From an uncultured Clostridia bacterium (GTDB lineage: Bacteria; Bacillota; Clostridia; TANB77; CAG-508): a DNA stretch of 60,804 nucleotides. The DNA lies in assembly GCA_944386195.1 (NCBI GenBank), contig CALXAD010000008.1, positions 1 to 60,804 on the forward strand. The letters run 5' to 3'. Below are positions 17,900 to 27,624 of this stretch, one piece after another. How positions within the stretch are numbered: the first letter of the stretch is position 1; every line of letters begins with the position of its first letter. A model generated the notes under the pieces. It made no database searches and was not told the DNA's origin. It saw only the letters and a list, made by a program, of their open reading frames with translations. Made by a program: the position numbers and the translations under genes.

Positions 17900-17998
17900 G
17901 AATGTATTTTAAGTAAAATAATAGTTACACCAAAACAAGGATGTAATACATCTAAAGCAGATGAATCAATGTGTAGTAGTTATGAATGTAAATAATAA
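17900..17998 (+). repeat. Right copy of the 99-bp direct repeat (DUF1540 3' fragment)
   Basis: Identical base for base to 15061-15159. Only the 3' part of the DUF1540 gene is present and there is no start codon for it, so it is a duplicated remnant created when the intervening segment was inserted. Confidence 0.9.
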
Positions 17999-18042
17999 AT
18001 TAATAAAAGATAAGATTATTTTAGATTATAATTAAAAAATAG

Positions 18043-18080
18043 AAATAAGAATAGTTATTGATAATTATTCTTATTTTTGT
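18043..18080 (+). terminator. Terminator
   Basis: AAATAAGAATAgTTAT pairs with ATAATTATTCTTATTTTT, a 15-bp stem with a T tract; probably the original terminator of the DUF1540 locus. Confidence 0.7.
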
Positions 18081-18117
18081 TATATTATCTATATAAAATG
18101 GTTAGAGAGGTATAAAA

Positions 18118-18591
18118 ATGAAGCATAATTTAGATAAAACTAATGTAATGAGAATATTAGACCAAAAACATATTAAATATGAAACTTATCATTATACAGA
18201 TGTAATAAGTGGAATAGATGTAGCAAATACATTAGGAGAGAATCCAAGTCAAGCGTTTAAAACACTAGTAACAGTAGGACATAGTAAAGAACATTATGTG
18301 TTTTTAGTTCCTGTAAATAAAGAACTAAACTTAAAGAAAGCAGCAAATGCAGTAAAAGAAAAAAGTGTGGAAATGATAAAATCAAAAGAGCTACTTCCGT
18401 TAACTGGTTATATACATGGAGGCTGCTCACCTATTGGTATGAAAAAACAATTTAAAACTATAATTGATATATCTGCTAAAGAATTTGATACAATTATTTT
18501 TAGTGGTGGTAAGATAGGTTATCAAGTAGAAGTTTCTTTAGAAGATTTACAAAAAGTTATAGATTTTATTTTAGAAGATATAAAGAATTAA
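18118..18591 (+). CDS. ybaK: YbaK/EbsC-type Cys-tRNA(Pro) deacylase
   Basis: 157 residues. Family motifs seen are IKYETYHYTD, NPSQAFKTLVTVG (catalytic Lys region), FLVPVNKELNLKKAANA and GYIHGGCSPIGMKKQFKTIID. It hydrolyses Cys-tRNA(Pro) produced by mischarging. Monocistronic, start after AGAGAGG. Confidence 0.92.
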   Translation: MKHNLDKTNVMRILDQKHIKYETYHYTDVISGIDVANTLGENPSQAFKTLVTVGHSKEHYVFLVPVNKELNLKKAANAVKEKSVEMIKSKELLPLTGYIHGGCSPIGMKKQFKTIIDISAKEFDTIIFSGGKIGYQVEVSLEDLQKVIDFILEDIKN

Positions 18592-18629
18592 AAATAAAGA
18601 AGGGATATGCAAATAATTTAAAGAAATAT

Positions 18630-18862
18630 AATTTAAAATATTATTTATAGCAGATACACATAATTGTTTAAGAAATGGAAATGAGACTATACAGTATATA
18701 AAGGCACAAAAGGATTATGATTCTTGTATTTTGTTAGTAAACTATTCAGTAAGTGATTTAAAAGAAATCTTAAATATAGAACCTGTTAATAAAATTTATG
18801 GTATTTAGAAAATCATAATAGTTGGGATAAATATGACATATACGGAATAAATAAAATACTTT
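18630..18862 (+). pseudogene. Degraded metallophosphoesterase fragment
   Basis: The sequence reads LFIADTHNCLRNGNE, then SVSDLKEILN and NKIYGI-stop-ENHNSWDKYDIYGINK, matching small YfcE-like phosphoesterases in which DTHN and GNHD would bind metals. A stop codon lies inside the GNHD region, the first motif is altered and the 3' half is missing. Confidence 0.75.
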
Positions 18863-19084
18863 GAAATTTAAAATCACAAGAAATTGAATTTAAAACTAGT
18901 TCGTTCTACAAATTTGAATTAACTTTAAATTGGATTTTTTTCGATTAAATAGATTATAAAAGCCTAACATAAATTTAAAAAAATATTAAAAAACAATCTA
19001 ACTTAAGAATAACTATTATATATCGTGTTTTATCGAAAAAGTAAAACAATTTTAAAATTTTTGTGGTATATTCTTAAATTGTAT

Positions 19085-19335
19085 GGTAAAATATAAATAT
19101 GTTAATTTAGTTATGTATTAAAAAGAAAATTAGTAGAATTTTATAGTAACTAATAGAGAGGTAATGGGTGGTGGAAATTACTAGAATATAAAATTTGAAT
19201 TACAATTCTTATAGTAACTAACGTGTAGCTTGCGAAGAAGCTTGTAATGAGGCAATATTTTTAATATTGTAAATAAAGGTGGTACCACGGAGTCAATTCG
19301 TCCTTTAATAGATGAATTGACTTTTTTGATATTTC
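19085..19335 (+). promoter_or_regulatory. T-box leader of tyrS
   Basis: The T-box core GGTGGTACCACGG is at 19278-19290. It is followed by a terminator (GTCAATTC / GAATTGAC plus TTTTTT, 19292-19327) mutually exclusive with the antiterminator. Stem I precedes it (GGTAATGGGTGG region with AGTAACTAA repeats). Uncharged tRNA-Tyr should stabilise the antiterminator and allow tyrS transcription. An extended -10 (TGGTAAAAT) just before 19095 is a plausible promoter. Confidence 0.92.
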
Positions 19336-19448
19336 AGGGGGTGATGCTATGACCCAGAATTTTAAAATGAAAATAATAATTCATGGGTTCTTATACGAAA
19401 GTTCATATTATAAACAGAAAATTAATGAGATTGGAGAGTGTTATTAAT

Positions 19449-20612
19449 ATGAATAACGAATTAGAAATAATAAAAAGAAAAGCTGTAGAGATTTTTTCAG
19501 AAGAAGAATTAGATAAAAAAATAAACAGTGGAAAAAAATTAACAATAAAATTAGGAGCAGACCCATCAAGACCAGATTTACACATAGGGCATAGTGTTGT
19601 TTTACGAGTATTAAAGCAATTTCAAGACATGGGACATGAAATAGTGTTTGTTGTTGGGGATTTTACAGGAATGATAGGAGACCCGTCAGGTAAAAGTAAG
19701 ACTAGACCAGCATTAACATTTGAAGAAACAAGGAAATCTGCGAAGACATATTTAGAACAAGCAAGTAAAATATTAGATAAAGATAAGACTAAAATATTAT
19801 TTAATTCAGAATGGTTATCAAAAATGGATTTTGAGGATGTAATAAAATTAACAAGTAAATATACAGTAGCAAGAATAATGGAAAGAGATGATTTTAAAAA
19901 TAGGTTTGAAAACAATTTGCCTCTTTCAATGCATGAACTATTATATCCATTAATGCAAGGATATGATTCTGTACATTTAAAAGCTGATATTGAAATAGGC
20001 GGAACTGACCAGACATTTAATTTATTAGTTGGAAGAGAACTTCAGAAAGATTATGGTGAGGAAAGTCAAGTTGTTATGACTTTTCCGCTATTGGTAGGTT
20101 TAGATGGTAAAGAAAAGATGAGTAAATCACTAAATAATTATATTGGCCTTAATGATGTACCATTTATAAAATTAGAAAAAAGTATGAAGATTCCAGATAA
20201 TGTTTTAAGACAATATTTTGAGTTAGCAACAGATTTAAGTACAGAAGAAATTAATAAAATAATGAGTGGAGATATAAGAGAAGCTCATTTTAGATTTGCA
20301 AAAGAATTATTAAAAATGTATGATGATGTAAATGAATTTGAAAAATTAAAAGAAAGATATTTAATTATTGCAAAAGGAAAGATGCCAAATGATATCCCAA
20401 AAGTAAGAATACAAGAAGATGAAATTAATATTTGTGAATTATTAATAAAAATTGGATTTGCAAAATCTAAAAGCGAAGCCAAAAGAATGATTCAAGGAAA
20501 TGGTATAAAAATTGACGGAGTAACTGTTACAGATATAAATAAAATAATTAATAATAGAAAGGATTTAGTAGTACAGTTTGGAAAAAATAAATTTAAAAAA
20601 GTTGTCAAATAA
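19449..20612 (+). CDS. tyrS: Tyrosyl-tRNA synthetase
   Basis: 387 residues from the ATG at 19449, preceded by GGAGAG; upstream in-frame starts are inside the leader and unsupported. The class I HIGH signature is at 45-48, the GDFTGMIGDPSGKS segment follows, and KMSKS is at 223-227. A C-terminal S4 RNA-binding domain follows (about 325-387; ELLIKIGFAKSKSEAKRMI). It charges tRNA-Tyr and is regulated by the T-box immediately upstream. Confidence 0.97.
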   Translation: MNNELEIIKRKAVEIFSEEELDKKINSGKKLTIKLGADPSRPDLHIGHSVVLRVLKQFQDMGHEIVFVVGDFTGMIGDPSGKSKTRPALTFEETRKSAKTYLEQASKILDKDKTKILFNSEWLSKMDFEDVIKLTSKYTVARIMERDDFKNRFENNLPLSMHELLYPLMQGYDSVHLKADIEIGGTDQTFNLLVGRELQKDYGEESQVVMTFPLLVGLDGKEKMSKSLNNYIGLNDVPFIKLEKSMKIPDNVLRQYFELATDLSTEEINKIMSGDIREAHFRFAKELLKMYDDVNEFEKLKERYLIIAKGKMPNDIPKVRIQEDEINICELLIKIGFAKSKSEAKRMIQGNGIKIDGVTVTDINKIINNRKDLVVQFGKNKFKKVVK

Positions 20613-20628
20613 TTATTATTATCAAAGA

Positions 20629-20657
20629 AAAGCAAGGTCAGATGCCTTGTTTTTTTC
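20629..20657 (+). terminator. Terminator of tyrS
   Basis: GCAAGG pairs with CCTTGT and is followed by TTTTTTT. Confidence 0.8.
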
Positions 20658-20744
20658 TTTCAAAAATGCTATATTCTATATGAATAAAGAAAATTTAGAA
20701 AACTATTTAAAATAAAAAAATATTTATGAAAGAAGAGACTTTAA

Positions 20745-21512
20745 ATGAATAATAATGAGTTAGATTATTATAATAGGATTAAAAACTGGGATTTTAGCAT
20801 GATAAACTTTAAAGAAGAAGATTTAACAAATTGGGATATGGCTAAAATTTTAAATGATAGTACTAATAAAAATTCAGTAGTTTTAGACTTAGGAACTGGT
20901 GGAGGAGAAAAAGTTTTAAATGATTTTCCAGATGTAAAAGAAATTATAGGAACAGATTTTTCTAAGGAAATGATAAAAACAGCTAAAGAAAACTTAAGAA
21001 AATCAGGTAAGAAAAATATTGAATTCAGGGTTATGGATAATTTAAATATGGATACACCTGATAATTATTTTGATGTAGTGGTTGCAAGAAATACTCCAAT
21101 ATCTGCAAAGCAAGTATATAAAACGCTAAGAAATAAAGGAAGGCTAATAGTAAGAGGAGTCGATAAATTAGATTGTTGGCAATTAAAAAGATTATTTAAT
21201 AGAGGACAAGCTTTTAATGATGATAAGCCTGTTAGCCAAGTAGATTATGAAAATATATTAGATGCAGGATTTAAAAATGTAGAATTGGTTCCAATATATG
21301 TTAGAGAATATTATAAAACTAAAGAAGATTTATTAGCTTTATTATTAAAGACACCAATATTAGATGACTTTTCAGGTGAAATAATTAATAATAATTTTAA
21401 AGAAAATGATAGTAATATGGAAAAATTAGACTTATATATAAAGGAAAATACTTATGATAAGGGGATTTTATTAAGAAGAAGGTATTATGGAATTGTAGCT
21501 GATAAAATTTAA
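20745..21512 (+). CDS. SAM-dependent methyltransferase
   Basis: 255 residues. The class I Rossmann fold is seen in motif I VLDLGTGGGEK (about residue 46), the acidic motif II (GTDFS), motif III (FRVMDNLN) and motif IV (FDVVVARN). Substrate unknown. The C-terminal part (after about 150) is specific to this subgroup. It is followed closely by a dehydrogenase gene in the same direction. Confidence 0.85.
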   Translation: MNNNELDYYNRIKNWDFSMINFKEEDLTNWDMAKILNDSTNKNSVVLDLGTGGGEKVLNDFPDVKEIIGTDFSKEMIKTAKENLRKSGKKNIEFRVMDNLNMDTPDNYFDVVVARNTPISAKQVYKTLRNKGRLIVRGVDKLDCWQLKRLFNRGQAFNDDKPVSQVDYENILDAGFKNVELVPIYVREYYKTKEDLLALLLKTPILDDFSGEIINNNFKENDSNMEKLDLYIKENTYDKGILLRRRYYGIVADKI

Positions 21513-21544
21513 AACTAAAGGAAGATAAAATAGGGGGAAATAAA

Positions 21545-22522
21545 ATGTTAAAAGCATATTGTGCATCTAATAGATTTAATAAAGAAGCAAAACAAATTAT
21601 AAAAAATGCTGGAGTAGAATTAACTATAAATGATTCTAGAGATGGTCTTGAAAAAGATGAATTGATTTCTGTATTAGAGAAATATGATATTTTAATTATT
21701 AGTATATTTTCAAAATTAACAGCTGATATGATTAAATATGTAAAAACACCAAAGATTATAGCAACTTTGTCAGTTGGAATTGACCATATAGATGAGAGTT
21801 TTTTAAAATCTCCTTTAATTACAGTTATAAACGCAAAAACAGCAAATACTTTATCTGTTGCTGAACATATTTTTGCTTTAATTTTAACACTAAATAAAAG
21901 GGTAGAAGAGGGAAATAGATTAGTTTTAGAAGGTAAAGGTAATAGAAAGTATTTACATGAAAAACCAGAGGATATATCTCAAAAAACTTTGGGACTAATT
22001 GGTTGTGGAAATATTTCTTTAAATGTTATGAAAATAGCAAATGCATTTAATATGAAAATATTATGTTATGATAAATATCTTTCTAACAGTACTAATTTAA
22101 TAAATAAAGGAATTAGATTTGTAGATTTAGATGAATTATTAAAAACAAGTGATATTATTAGTGTTAATATTCCATTAGATAGTGAAACTAAAGATTTTAT
22201 TTCAAAAGATAAAATTAGGTTAATGAAATCTACTGCTACTTTTATAAATACATCTAGAACAGAAGTAGTAGACACAAAAGCCTTAATTGAATATGCAGAT
22301 TTACATGATACTTTTTATGTAGGATTAGATATTGATGTAGATAATTATAAAGAATTATTTAATAAATATCGTAAAAATGTAATAGTTACACCACATATAG
22401 CAGGAACATCTAAACAAGCTATATATAAAGTGAATATAGAAGTTGCCAATAGAATAGTAGAATCTTTAAAATTGCTTAATGCAGATGGAAAACCCAAATT
22501 CTATTCTTCTGATAATAAATAG
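21545..22522 (+). CDS. D-isomer-specific 2-hydroxyacid dehydrogenase
   Basis: 325 residues, ribosome binding site AGGGGG. The N-terminal catalytic part is followed by the NAD-binding GLIGCGNIS (GxGxxx) fold and D in the CYDKY loop. Catalytic Arg lies in TSRTEVVDTKAL; the HIAGTS histidine follows near residue 282. It reduces a 2-keto acid to its D-hydroxy form (D-lactate or phosphoglycerate type; the exact substrate is not visible). Confidence 0.9.
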   Translation: MLKAYCASNRFNKEAKQIIKNAGVELTINDSRDGLEKDELISVLEKYDILIISIFSKLTADMIKYVKTPKIIATLSVGIDHIDESFLKSPLITVINAKTANTLSVAEHIFALILTLNKRVEEGNRLVLEGKGNRKYLHEKPEDISQKTLGLIGCGNISLNVMKIANAFNMKILCYDKYLSNSTNLINKGIRFVDLDELLKTSDIISVNIPLDSETKDFISKDKIRLMKSTATFINTSRTEVVDTKALIEYADLHDTFYVGLDIDVDNYKELFNKYRKNVIVTPHIAGTSKQAIYKVNIEVANRIVESLKLLNADGKPKFYSSDNK

Positions 22523-22529
22523 AAATAAT

Positions 22530-22560
22530 TAGTCACTCTTTAATTGGAGTGACCTTATTT
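22530..22560 (+). terminator. Terminator
   Basis: GTCACTC (22532-22538) pairs with GAGTGAC (22547-22553). Confidence 0.75.
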
Positions 22561-22711
22561 ATTGGTGCTGACAATATCTAAGGTTCTCCAAAAGCAGACT
22601 TAAAAATATCAGAAAGAAAGATTTATTGTATTTTTACCTAAAATGTGATATAAATAATATGTTTAAATTATTTAACATTAAATAGTTTTAAAAAATTAAG
22701 TTTGTGACCCT

Positions 22712-22779
22712 ATTCGTGTAACAGCAGAAAAAATAGTCAAATTTTTGATAAAAAAATACTTATTACACGAATTTTTTTG
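22712..22779 (+). promoter_or_regulatory. Long-range stem with T tract in the uvrB leader
   Basis: ATTCGTGTAA at 22712-22721 and its exact complement TTACACGAAT at 22763-22772 enclose 41 bases with a small TCAAA/TTTGA hairpin and end in TTTTTTT, 39 bp before uvrB. It may be a terminator or attenuator for read-through. The rest of the 22560-22817 gap shows no gene and no clear LexA box. Confidence 0.45.
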
Positions 22780-22817
22780 GTTAATAGTAATCATAATAAA
22801 AAGAATGGAGAATAAAT

Positions 22818-24779
22818 ATGTTTAAATTACATTCAGAATATAAACCAACAGGAGACCAACCAAAAGCAATTGAATATTTAAGTAAAGGAGTATTAGAGGG
22901 TAAGAAATACCAAACACTTCTTGGTGTTACAGGTTCTGGAAAAACATTTACAATGGCAAATATAATTCAGAAAGTACAAAAACCAACACTTGTGCTTGCT
23001 CATAATAAGACATTAGCAGGGCAACTATATAGTGAATTTAAAGAGTTTTTCCCTGAAAACAATGTTGAGTATTTTGTATCATATTACGATTATTACCAAC
23101 CAGAAAGTTATATTCCATCAACAGATACTTATATCGAAAAAGACTCTTCTGTAAATGATGAAATAGATAAATTAAGACATTCAGCAACATTGTCTTTATT
23201 TGAAACAAGAGATGTAATAATAGTTGCTTCTGTTTCATGTATATATGGTTTGGGAGACCCTATTGACTACCAAGAAATGATGTTATCATTAAGACCTGGT
23301 ATGAAAAAGTCAAGAGATGAGGTATTAAAGAAATTAGTTAGTATGCAATATACAAGAAATGAAATAGATTTTAGAAGAGGAACTTTTAGAGCTAAAGGAG
23401 ATATAGTAGAAATCTACCCATCAGACCAATCAGAAAATGCTATAAGAGTGGAATTTTGGGGCGATGAAATAGATAGAATAGTTGAAATAAATGCATTAAC
23501 AGGAAAGCCAATAGGAACAAGAAGACATATACTAATTTCACCAGCATCACACTATGTTACAACAAAAGAGAAAATGGATAGAGCAATTGTAACAATAGAA
23601 CAAGAAATGGAAGAAAGAGTAAAATATTTTAAATCACAAAATAAATTAATTGAAGCACAAAGAATAGAAGAAAGAACAAATTTTGATATAGAAATGATGA
23701 AAGAGACGGGATTTTGTTCAGGAATAGAAAATTATTCAAGACATATAAGTGGAAGACCAGCAGGAAGTCCTCCATATACATTATTTGATTATTTCCCAAA
23801 AGACTTTTTATTACTAATAGATGAATCGCATGCAACAATACCACAAGTAAAAGCAATGTATAATGGAGATAGAGCAAGAAAAGAATCATTAGTAAATTAT
23901 GGATTTAGATTACCATCAGCATTTGACAATAGACCACTTACTTTTGAAGAATTTGAACAAAGAATAAATCAAGTAATATTTGTAAGTGCAACACCAGCAG
24001 ATTATGAAAAAGAACATAGTGGAAATAATGTAGTAGAACAAATAATAAGACCAACTGGACTTTTAGACCCTAAGATAGAAGTAAAACCTGTTGAAAATCA
24101 AATAGATGATTTGTTAGAACAAATAAAACAAAGAGTAGAAAAAAATGAAAGGGTATTAGTTACAACTTTAACTAAGAAAATGGCAGAAGATTTAACAGAA
24201 TATTTAAAAGGCTTAGATATAAAAGTAACTTATATGCATTCTGATACAAAAGCTTTAGAGAGAATGGAAATAATTCGTAATTTAAGACTTGGTGAATTTG
24301 ATGTTTTAGTAGGAATAAACCTTTTAAGAGAAGGTTTAGATATTCCAGAAGTTTCTTTAGTTGCAATATTAGACGCAGATAAAGAAGGTTTCTTACGTTC
24401 TGAAAGGTCACTTATCCAAACAATAGGACGTGCTGCAAGAAATACAGATGGAACAGTTATAATGTATGCAGATGAATTAACAGATAGTATGGAAAAAGCA
24501 ATAACAGAAACAAATAGAAGAAGAAAAATACAACAAGAATATAATGAAAAACATCATATTACACCAAAAACAATAAATAAATCAGTAAGAGATACTATTT
24601 CAATTATAGATGCAAAAGATATAGAAGTAGAATATAAGTTAGAAAAAGAAGATGACATTAAAGAAACAATTAATAAATTAACAGATGAAATGCTTAAATA
24701 TGCAGCTGATATGGAATTTGAAAAAGCAGCAGAACTACGTGATAAGATAAAAGAATTAGAAGATTTAATAGAGAACTAA
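22818..24779 (+). CDS. uvrB: Excinuclease ABC subunit B
   Basis: 653 residues, full length for UvrB. Helicase motif I is GVTGSGKT, the beta-hairpin region is [12 protein letters not shown], motif II DESHAT, and motif VI is QTIGRAARN. The C-terminal UVR domain ([15 protein letters not shown]) binds UvrC. It verifies lesions in nucleotide excision repair. It stands alone here without uvrA or uvrC. Confidence 0.98.
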   Translation: MFKLHSEYKPTGDQPKAIEYLSKGVLEGKKYQTLLGVTGSGKTFTMANIIQKVQKPTLVLAHNKTLAGQLYSEFKEFFPENNVEYFVSYYDYYQPESYIPSTDTYIEKDSSVNDEIDKLRHSATLSLFETRDVIIVASVSCIYGLGDPIDYQEMMLSLRPGMKKSRDEVLKKLVSMQYTRNEIDFRRGTFRAKGDIVEIYPSDQSENAIRVEFWGDEIDRIVEINALTGKPIGTRRHILISPASHYVTTKEKMDRAIVTIEQEMEERVKYFKSQNKLIEAQRIEERTNFDIEMMKETGFCSGIENYSRHISGRPAGSPPYTLFDYFPKDFLLLIDESHATIPQVKAMYNGDRARKESLVNYGFRLPSAFDNRPLTFEEFEQRINQVIFVSATPADYEKEHSGNNVVEQIIRPTGLLDPKIEVKPVENQIDDLLEQIKQRVEKNERVLVTTLTKKMAEDLTEYLKGLDIKVTYMHSDTKALERMEIIRNLRLGEFDVLVGINLLREGLDIPEVSLVAILDADKEGFLRSERSLIQTIGRAARNTDGTVIMYADELTDSMEKAITETNRRRKIQQEYNEKHHITPKTINKSVRDTISIIDAKDIEVEYKLEKEDDIKETINKLTDEMLKYAADMEFEKAAELRDKIKELEDLIEN

Positions 24780-24948
24780 TAAATAATTTGTTGGTTGGTA
24801 GTAATCGTAGTATAATACAAAATATTCAACATTGTATTCTACTTTAAATATTACATTTAGATTACAAATTAATATAAAGTATTGCTAGGTAAAAAAAGAT
24901 AATATATAATGTGAAAAACAAGAGAAAAAGAAAAGGAGAGAACACAAA

Positions 24949-25008
24949 ATGATAGTAAAAGCTAGAGCCATTGGTACTGTAAGAGAGAGTTACACTTTAG
25001 TGAAATAG
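24949..25008 (+). CDS. Possible 19-residue peptide or truncated gene start
   Basis: An ATG follows a good AAAAGGAGAG site and opens a 19-codon frame ending at TAG. It could be a small peptide or the remaining 5' end of a lost gene. The remainder of the 24780-25146 gap contains only a hairpin and AT-rich DNA. Confidence 0.25.
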   Translation: MIVKARAIGTVRESYTLVK

Positions 25009-25050
25009 AGTATAATTTTATTAAACATAGATTAAAAGAAGATAGTGGTA

Positions 25051-25076
25051 GAAATCTGTTTTAAAACAGGTTTTTA
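25051..25076 (+). terminator. Terminator
   Basis: CTGTTTTAAAACAG palindrome followed by GTTTTT. Confidence 0.7.
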
Positions 25077-25146
25077 TTGCTGTCTTTTTTGCGTTTTGTT
25101 ATTAATTTTAAAAATATAAAATAAAAATGATAGGAGGAATTTTAAA

Positions 25147-26280
25147 ATGAAAGAAAACAAAAGAATATTAAAAAGAAGGGAACGAGGAATTACGCTTATA
25201 GCACTTGTTATTACTATAATTGTGCTTTTAATTCTTGCAGGAGTATCAATTTCAATGTTAACAGGTAATAATGGAATAATAACACAAGCTCAGAATGCAA
25301 GGGAAGAAACAAAAATAGCAAATGTAATAGAACAAGCAAAAACAGATATATTAGGAATACAAGCAGGAAATGATGGAGAAATAGATAAAGACCAGTTTGT
25401 AAAAATTTTAGGAAACTATTTTGTTGAAGTACCAAAATCAAGTGAATTACCAGATGATTTAACAACACTAACGTTAACAACAAAGGAAGAATATGGAAAT
25501 TATCCAATAAATATATCAGAAATATATAATGGAACATTTAAAGAAATAACATATAAAAAAGTGGCTGATTTAAAAGTAGGAGATAGAGTGTATTATAAAG
25601 ACAAAAACAACAATGATATAGAATGTTTAGTATTATATGCTTCTAGTTCAAAATATGGAATACAAATAGTTCCAAAAGTTGGAAATGGTATTTATAATAT
25701 ATCTCTAAATGATGAATATTTTGACGGAGGAAAAGAATTTTATAACAATTTATTAAGATTGTTATATGACAAATGCCAAGAATTTTTAAACACTGATTAT
25801 GCAACAAGTGCTAGAAATTTAGGAAGTAATCCTGAAAATCCAACTTGGGATGTTTTTACAAATGATGCTGGATATTATACTAAAGAAATAACAACAGAAA
25901 AAGGAGAATATCAAAGTTGGATGGAAGAAAATAATATGTATAATAATATATTAAAAAATGAGGATGAGCAATATATTACTGATTTAGAACAAATAGAAAA
26001 AGCAAATATACAACTCAAAGGAGTTTGGATAATGTCTTCACGTTATATAGAATTCCTTGATAGTGGGGATGTTACATATACAACTTTTGGAGTATATAAA
26101 TTACTTGCAAATGGAATATCAAAACAAGAAATATGCCAAATGTATTATACTGATAAAGAGGGATTTAACAAATATTCATATACAGTACAAGGGATGGTTT
26201 GTCCAGTTTTTACTATTAAAAATGATTTAAAAATAACAGAAGGTGATGGAGTAAATGAGCCTTATAGATTAGTACCATAA
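25147..26280 (+). CDS. Type IV pilin-like protein with large C-terminal domain
   Basis: 377 residues. A prepilin-type N-terminus (RERGITLIALVITIIVLLIL) has the expected G-ITLIALVI processing site but lacks Glu5. A long amphipathic helix continues to residue ~75. The large C-terminal region resembles the SGxWxxS...VRPVxxL domain often attached to such pilin-like proteins in gut Clostridia. No pilus assembly genes are adjacent. Probably secreted and surface-associated. Confidence 0.75.
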   Translation: MKENKRILKRRERGITLIALVITIIVLLILAGVSISMLTGNNGIITQAQNAREETKIANVIEQAKTDILGIQAGNDGEIDKDQFVKILGNYFVEVPKSSELPDDLTTLTLTTKEEYGNYPINISEIYNGTFKEITYKKVADLKVGDRVYYKDKNNNDIECLVLYASSSKYGIQIVPKVGNGIYNISLNDEYFDGGKEFYNNLLRLLYDKCQEFLNTDYATSARNLGSNPENPTWDVFTNDAGYYTKEITTEKGEYQSWMEENNMYNNILKNEDEQYITDLEQIEKANIQLKGVWIMSSRYIEFLDSGDVTYTTFGVYKLLANGISKQEICQMYYTDKEGFNKYSYTVQGMVCPVFTIKNDLKITEGDGVNEPYRLVP

Positions 26281-26340
26281 AAAATATTGATAATATTTGA
26301 CAGAATTAATACAAACATATCAATAGTTATTTTAAAAAAC

Positions 26341-26366
26341 AGAGCAAAATTATAAAATTTTGCTCT
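26341..26366 (+). terminator. Terminator of the pilin-like gene
   Basis: AGAGCAAAATT pairs with AATTTTGCTCT. Confidence 0.75.
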
Positions 26367-26398
26367 GCATTTGGTGTTATTTTTAATTTTATTATGTA

Positions 26399-26429
26399 GA
26401 GACAAAAAAGCTCCGTCCCTTTTGTCTCA
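26399..26429 (-). terminator. Terminator of the minus-strand membrane protein gene
   Basis: AGACAAAA pairs with TTTTGTCT around a GC-containing loop (the reverse strand reads GGGACGGAGC, then TTTTTT). A similar GAGACAAAA hairpin lies at 31263-31315. Confidence 0.6.
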
Positions 26430-26433
26430 TCTA

Positions 26434-26988
26434 TTAATCGCCATATAACCAAACCATTAATAAAAAAGAAGCAACAGAAAAAATATATATTGAAAAAGGA
26501 ATTAAACCTAATACTAATCCAGCTGTAGCCATTCCTTTTTCATCTTTTTTTATTGCAATTGAACCAAGTGTTATTGCTAAAATAAAACAAGGAGTGGAAA
26601 TATAAGTATATTCAAATGTTATAATAAACATAATAAAAAATACTAAAGAAGCAATAAGAAATCTTTTATTATCAATTAAATATCCACTTGTTTTCATACT
26701 AATAACACCAAATGCAATTGCTAAAATAATACAAGAAATAGAAATAGAAGTATAACCAAATAGAAATGATATAATAAATGCAAAACATAAGATAAAAGCA
26801 ACCATGCCAAACCCTTTTTTGTAATTTAAATCTTTATTTATTTTTATGCTAATTATACTTAGTATTATAGTTACTATAGAACAAGGAATAAAAATGCTGT
26901 AATAATGACTAAATGTTAAAATAGATATAATTCCTAATAATAAAGAAACAATACTAAATATATTATTTTCATTCTCATTTTCTTCCAT
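26434..26988 (-). CDS. DUF4190-like multi-pass membrane protein
   Basis: 184 residues from the ATG that follows GGGTGATG. Three repeats of a two-helix hairpin are visible, each with a LGIISI / AFGVISMK / TLGSIAIK motif, the pattern of DUF4190-type proteins. About six transmembrane helices. Function unknown. Confidence 0.7.
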   Translation of the reverse strand: MEENENENNIFSIVSLLLGIISILTFSHYYSIFIPCSIVTIILSIISIKINKDLNYKKGFGMVAFILCFAFIISFLFGYTSISISCIILAIAFGVISMKTSGYLIDNKRFLIASLVFFIMFIITFEYTYISTPCFILAITLGSIAIKKDEKGMATAGLVLGLIPFSIYIFSVASFLLMVWLYGD

Positions 26989-27136
26989 AAAAACATCACC
27001 CATTTATTTTATTATTAAAATTATTTTTACATTATTTTATAAAATTGTCAATAAAATTTAATAAAAATAGTTGTATTGAAAAATTGCTTTTGATATAATC
27101 AAAATGTTAATAAAATACTTCTAAGGAGGAAGTTTA

Positions 27137-27616
27137 ATGGAAGAAAAAAATGATGAAAATAAAGATGAATTTTTAGAAGAATTAATAAAAACATATTTAC
27201 CACATAAAGATAATTTAATACAAATGTTAAATGAAGTGCAAGAACATTATGGATATATTCCAATGCATGCACAAAAATGTTTATCAGAATATTTAAATAT
27301 TCCAATGGCAGAAATATATGGAGTAGTTACATTTTATTCGAGATTTTCGCTAGAGCCACAAGGGAAATATAAAATATCAGTATGCTTAGGGACTGCATGT
27401 TTTGTAAAAGGTTCACAAAAAATAATGGATAGACTAACAGAAAGATTAAAAATAAAACCTGGAGAAACAACAAAAGACGGAATGTTTACAATAGAAGAAA
27501 CAAGATGCGTAGGTGCATGTGGATTAGCACCAGTATTTACTGTAAATGGTGAGGTATACGGAAAAGCAAGTGTTCAAAAATTAGACCAAGTACTAGATGA
27601 ATTAATGAAAAAGTAG
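27137..27616 (+). CDS. hydC: Bifurcating hydrogenase subunit, NuoE-like [2Fe-2S] protein
   Basis: 159 residues, ribosome binding site AAGGAGGAAG. The thioredoxin-like fold has four cluster ligands: C in CLGTACF and C in RCVGACG. It is the small electron-transfer subunit of the NAD-linked [FeFe]-hydrogenase complex. It is followed 8 bp later by the NuoF-like subunit and then HydA, forming a hydCBA operon. Confidence 0.95.
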   Translation: MEEKNDENKDEFLEELIKTYLPHKDNLIQMLNEVQEHYGYIPMHAQKCLSEYLNIPMAEIYGVVTFYSRFSLEPQGKYKISVCLGTACFVKGSQKIMDRLTERLKIKPGETTKDGMFTIEETRCVGACGLAPVFTVNGEVYGKASVQKLDQVLDELMKK

Positions 27617-27624
27617 GTGAAAAG

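Noticed and set aside
19449..19600. Start of tyrS further upstream at 19383
   Set aside because: The extra residues come from the leader, have no similarity to TyrS, and the ATG at 19449 has the only suitable ribosome binding site.
22560..22817. LexA operator for uvrB
   Set aside because: No GAAC-N4-GTTC-like site was found in the upstream gap.
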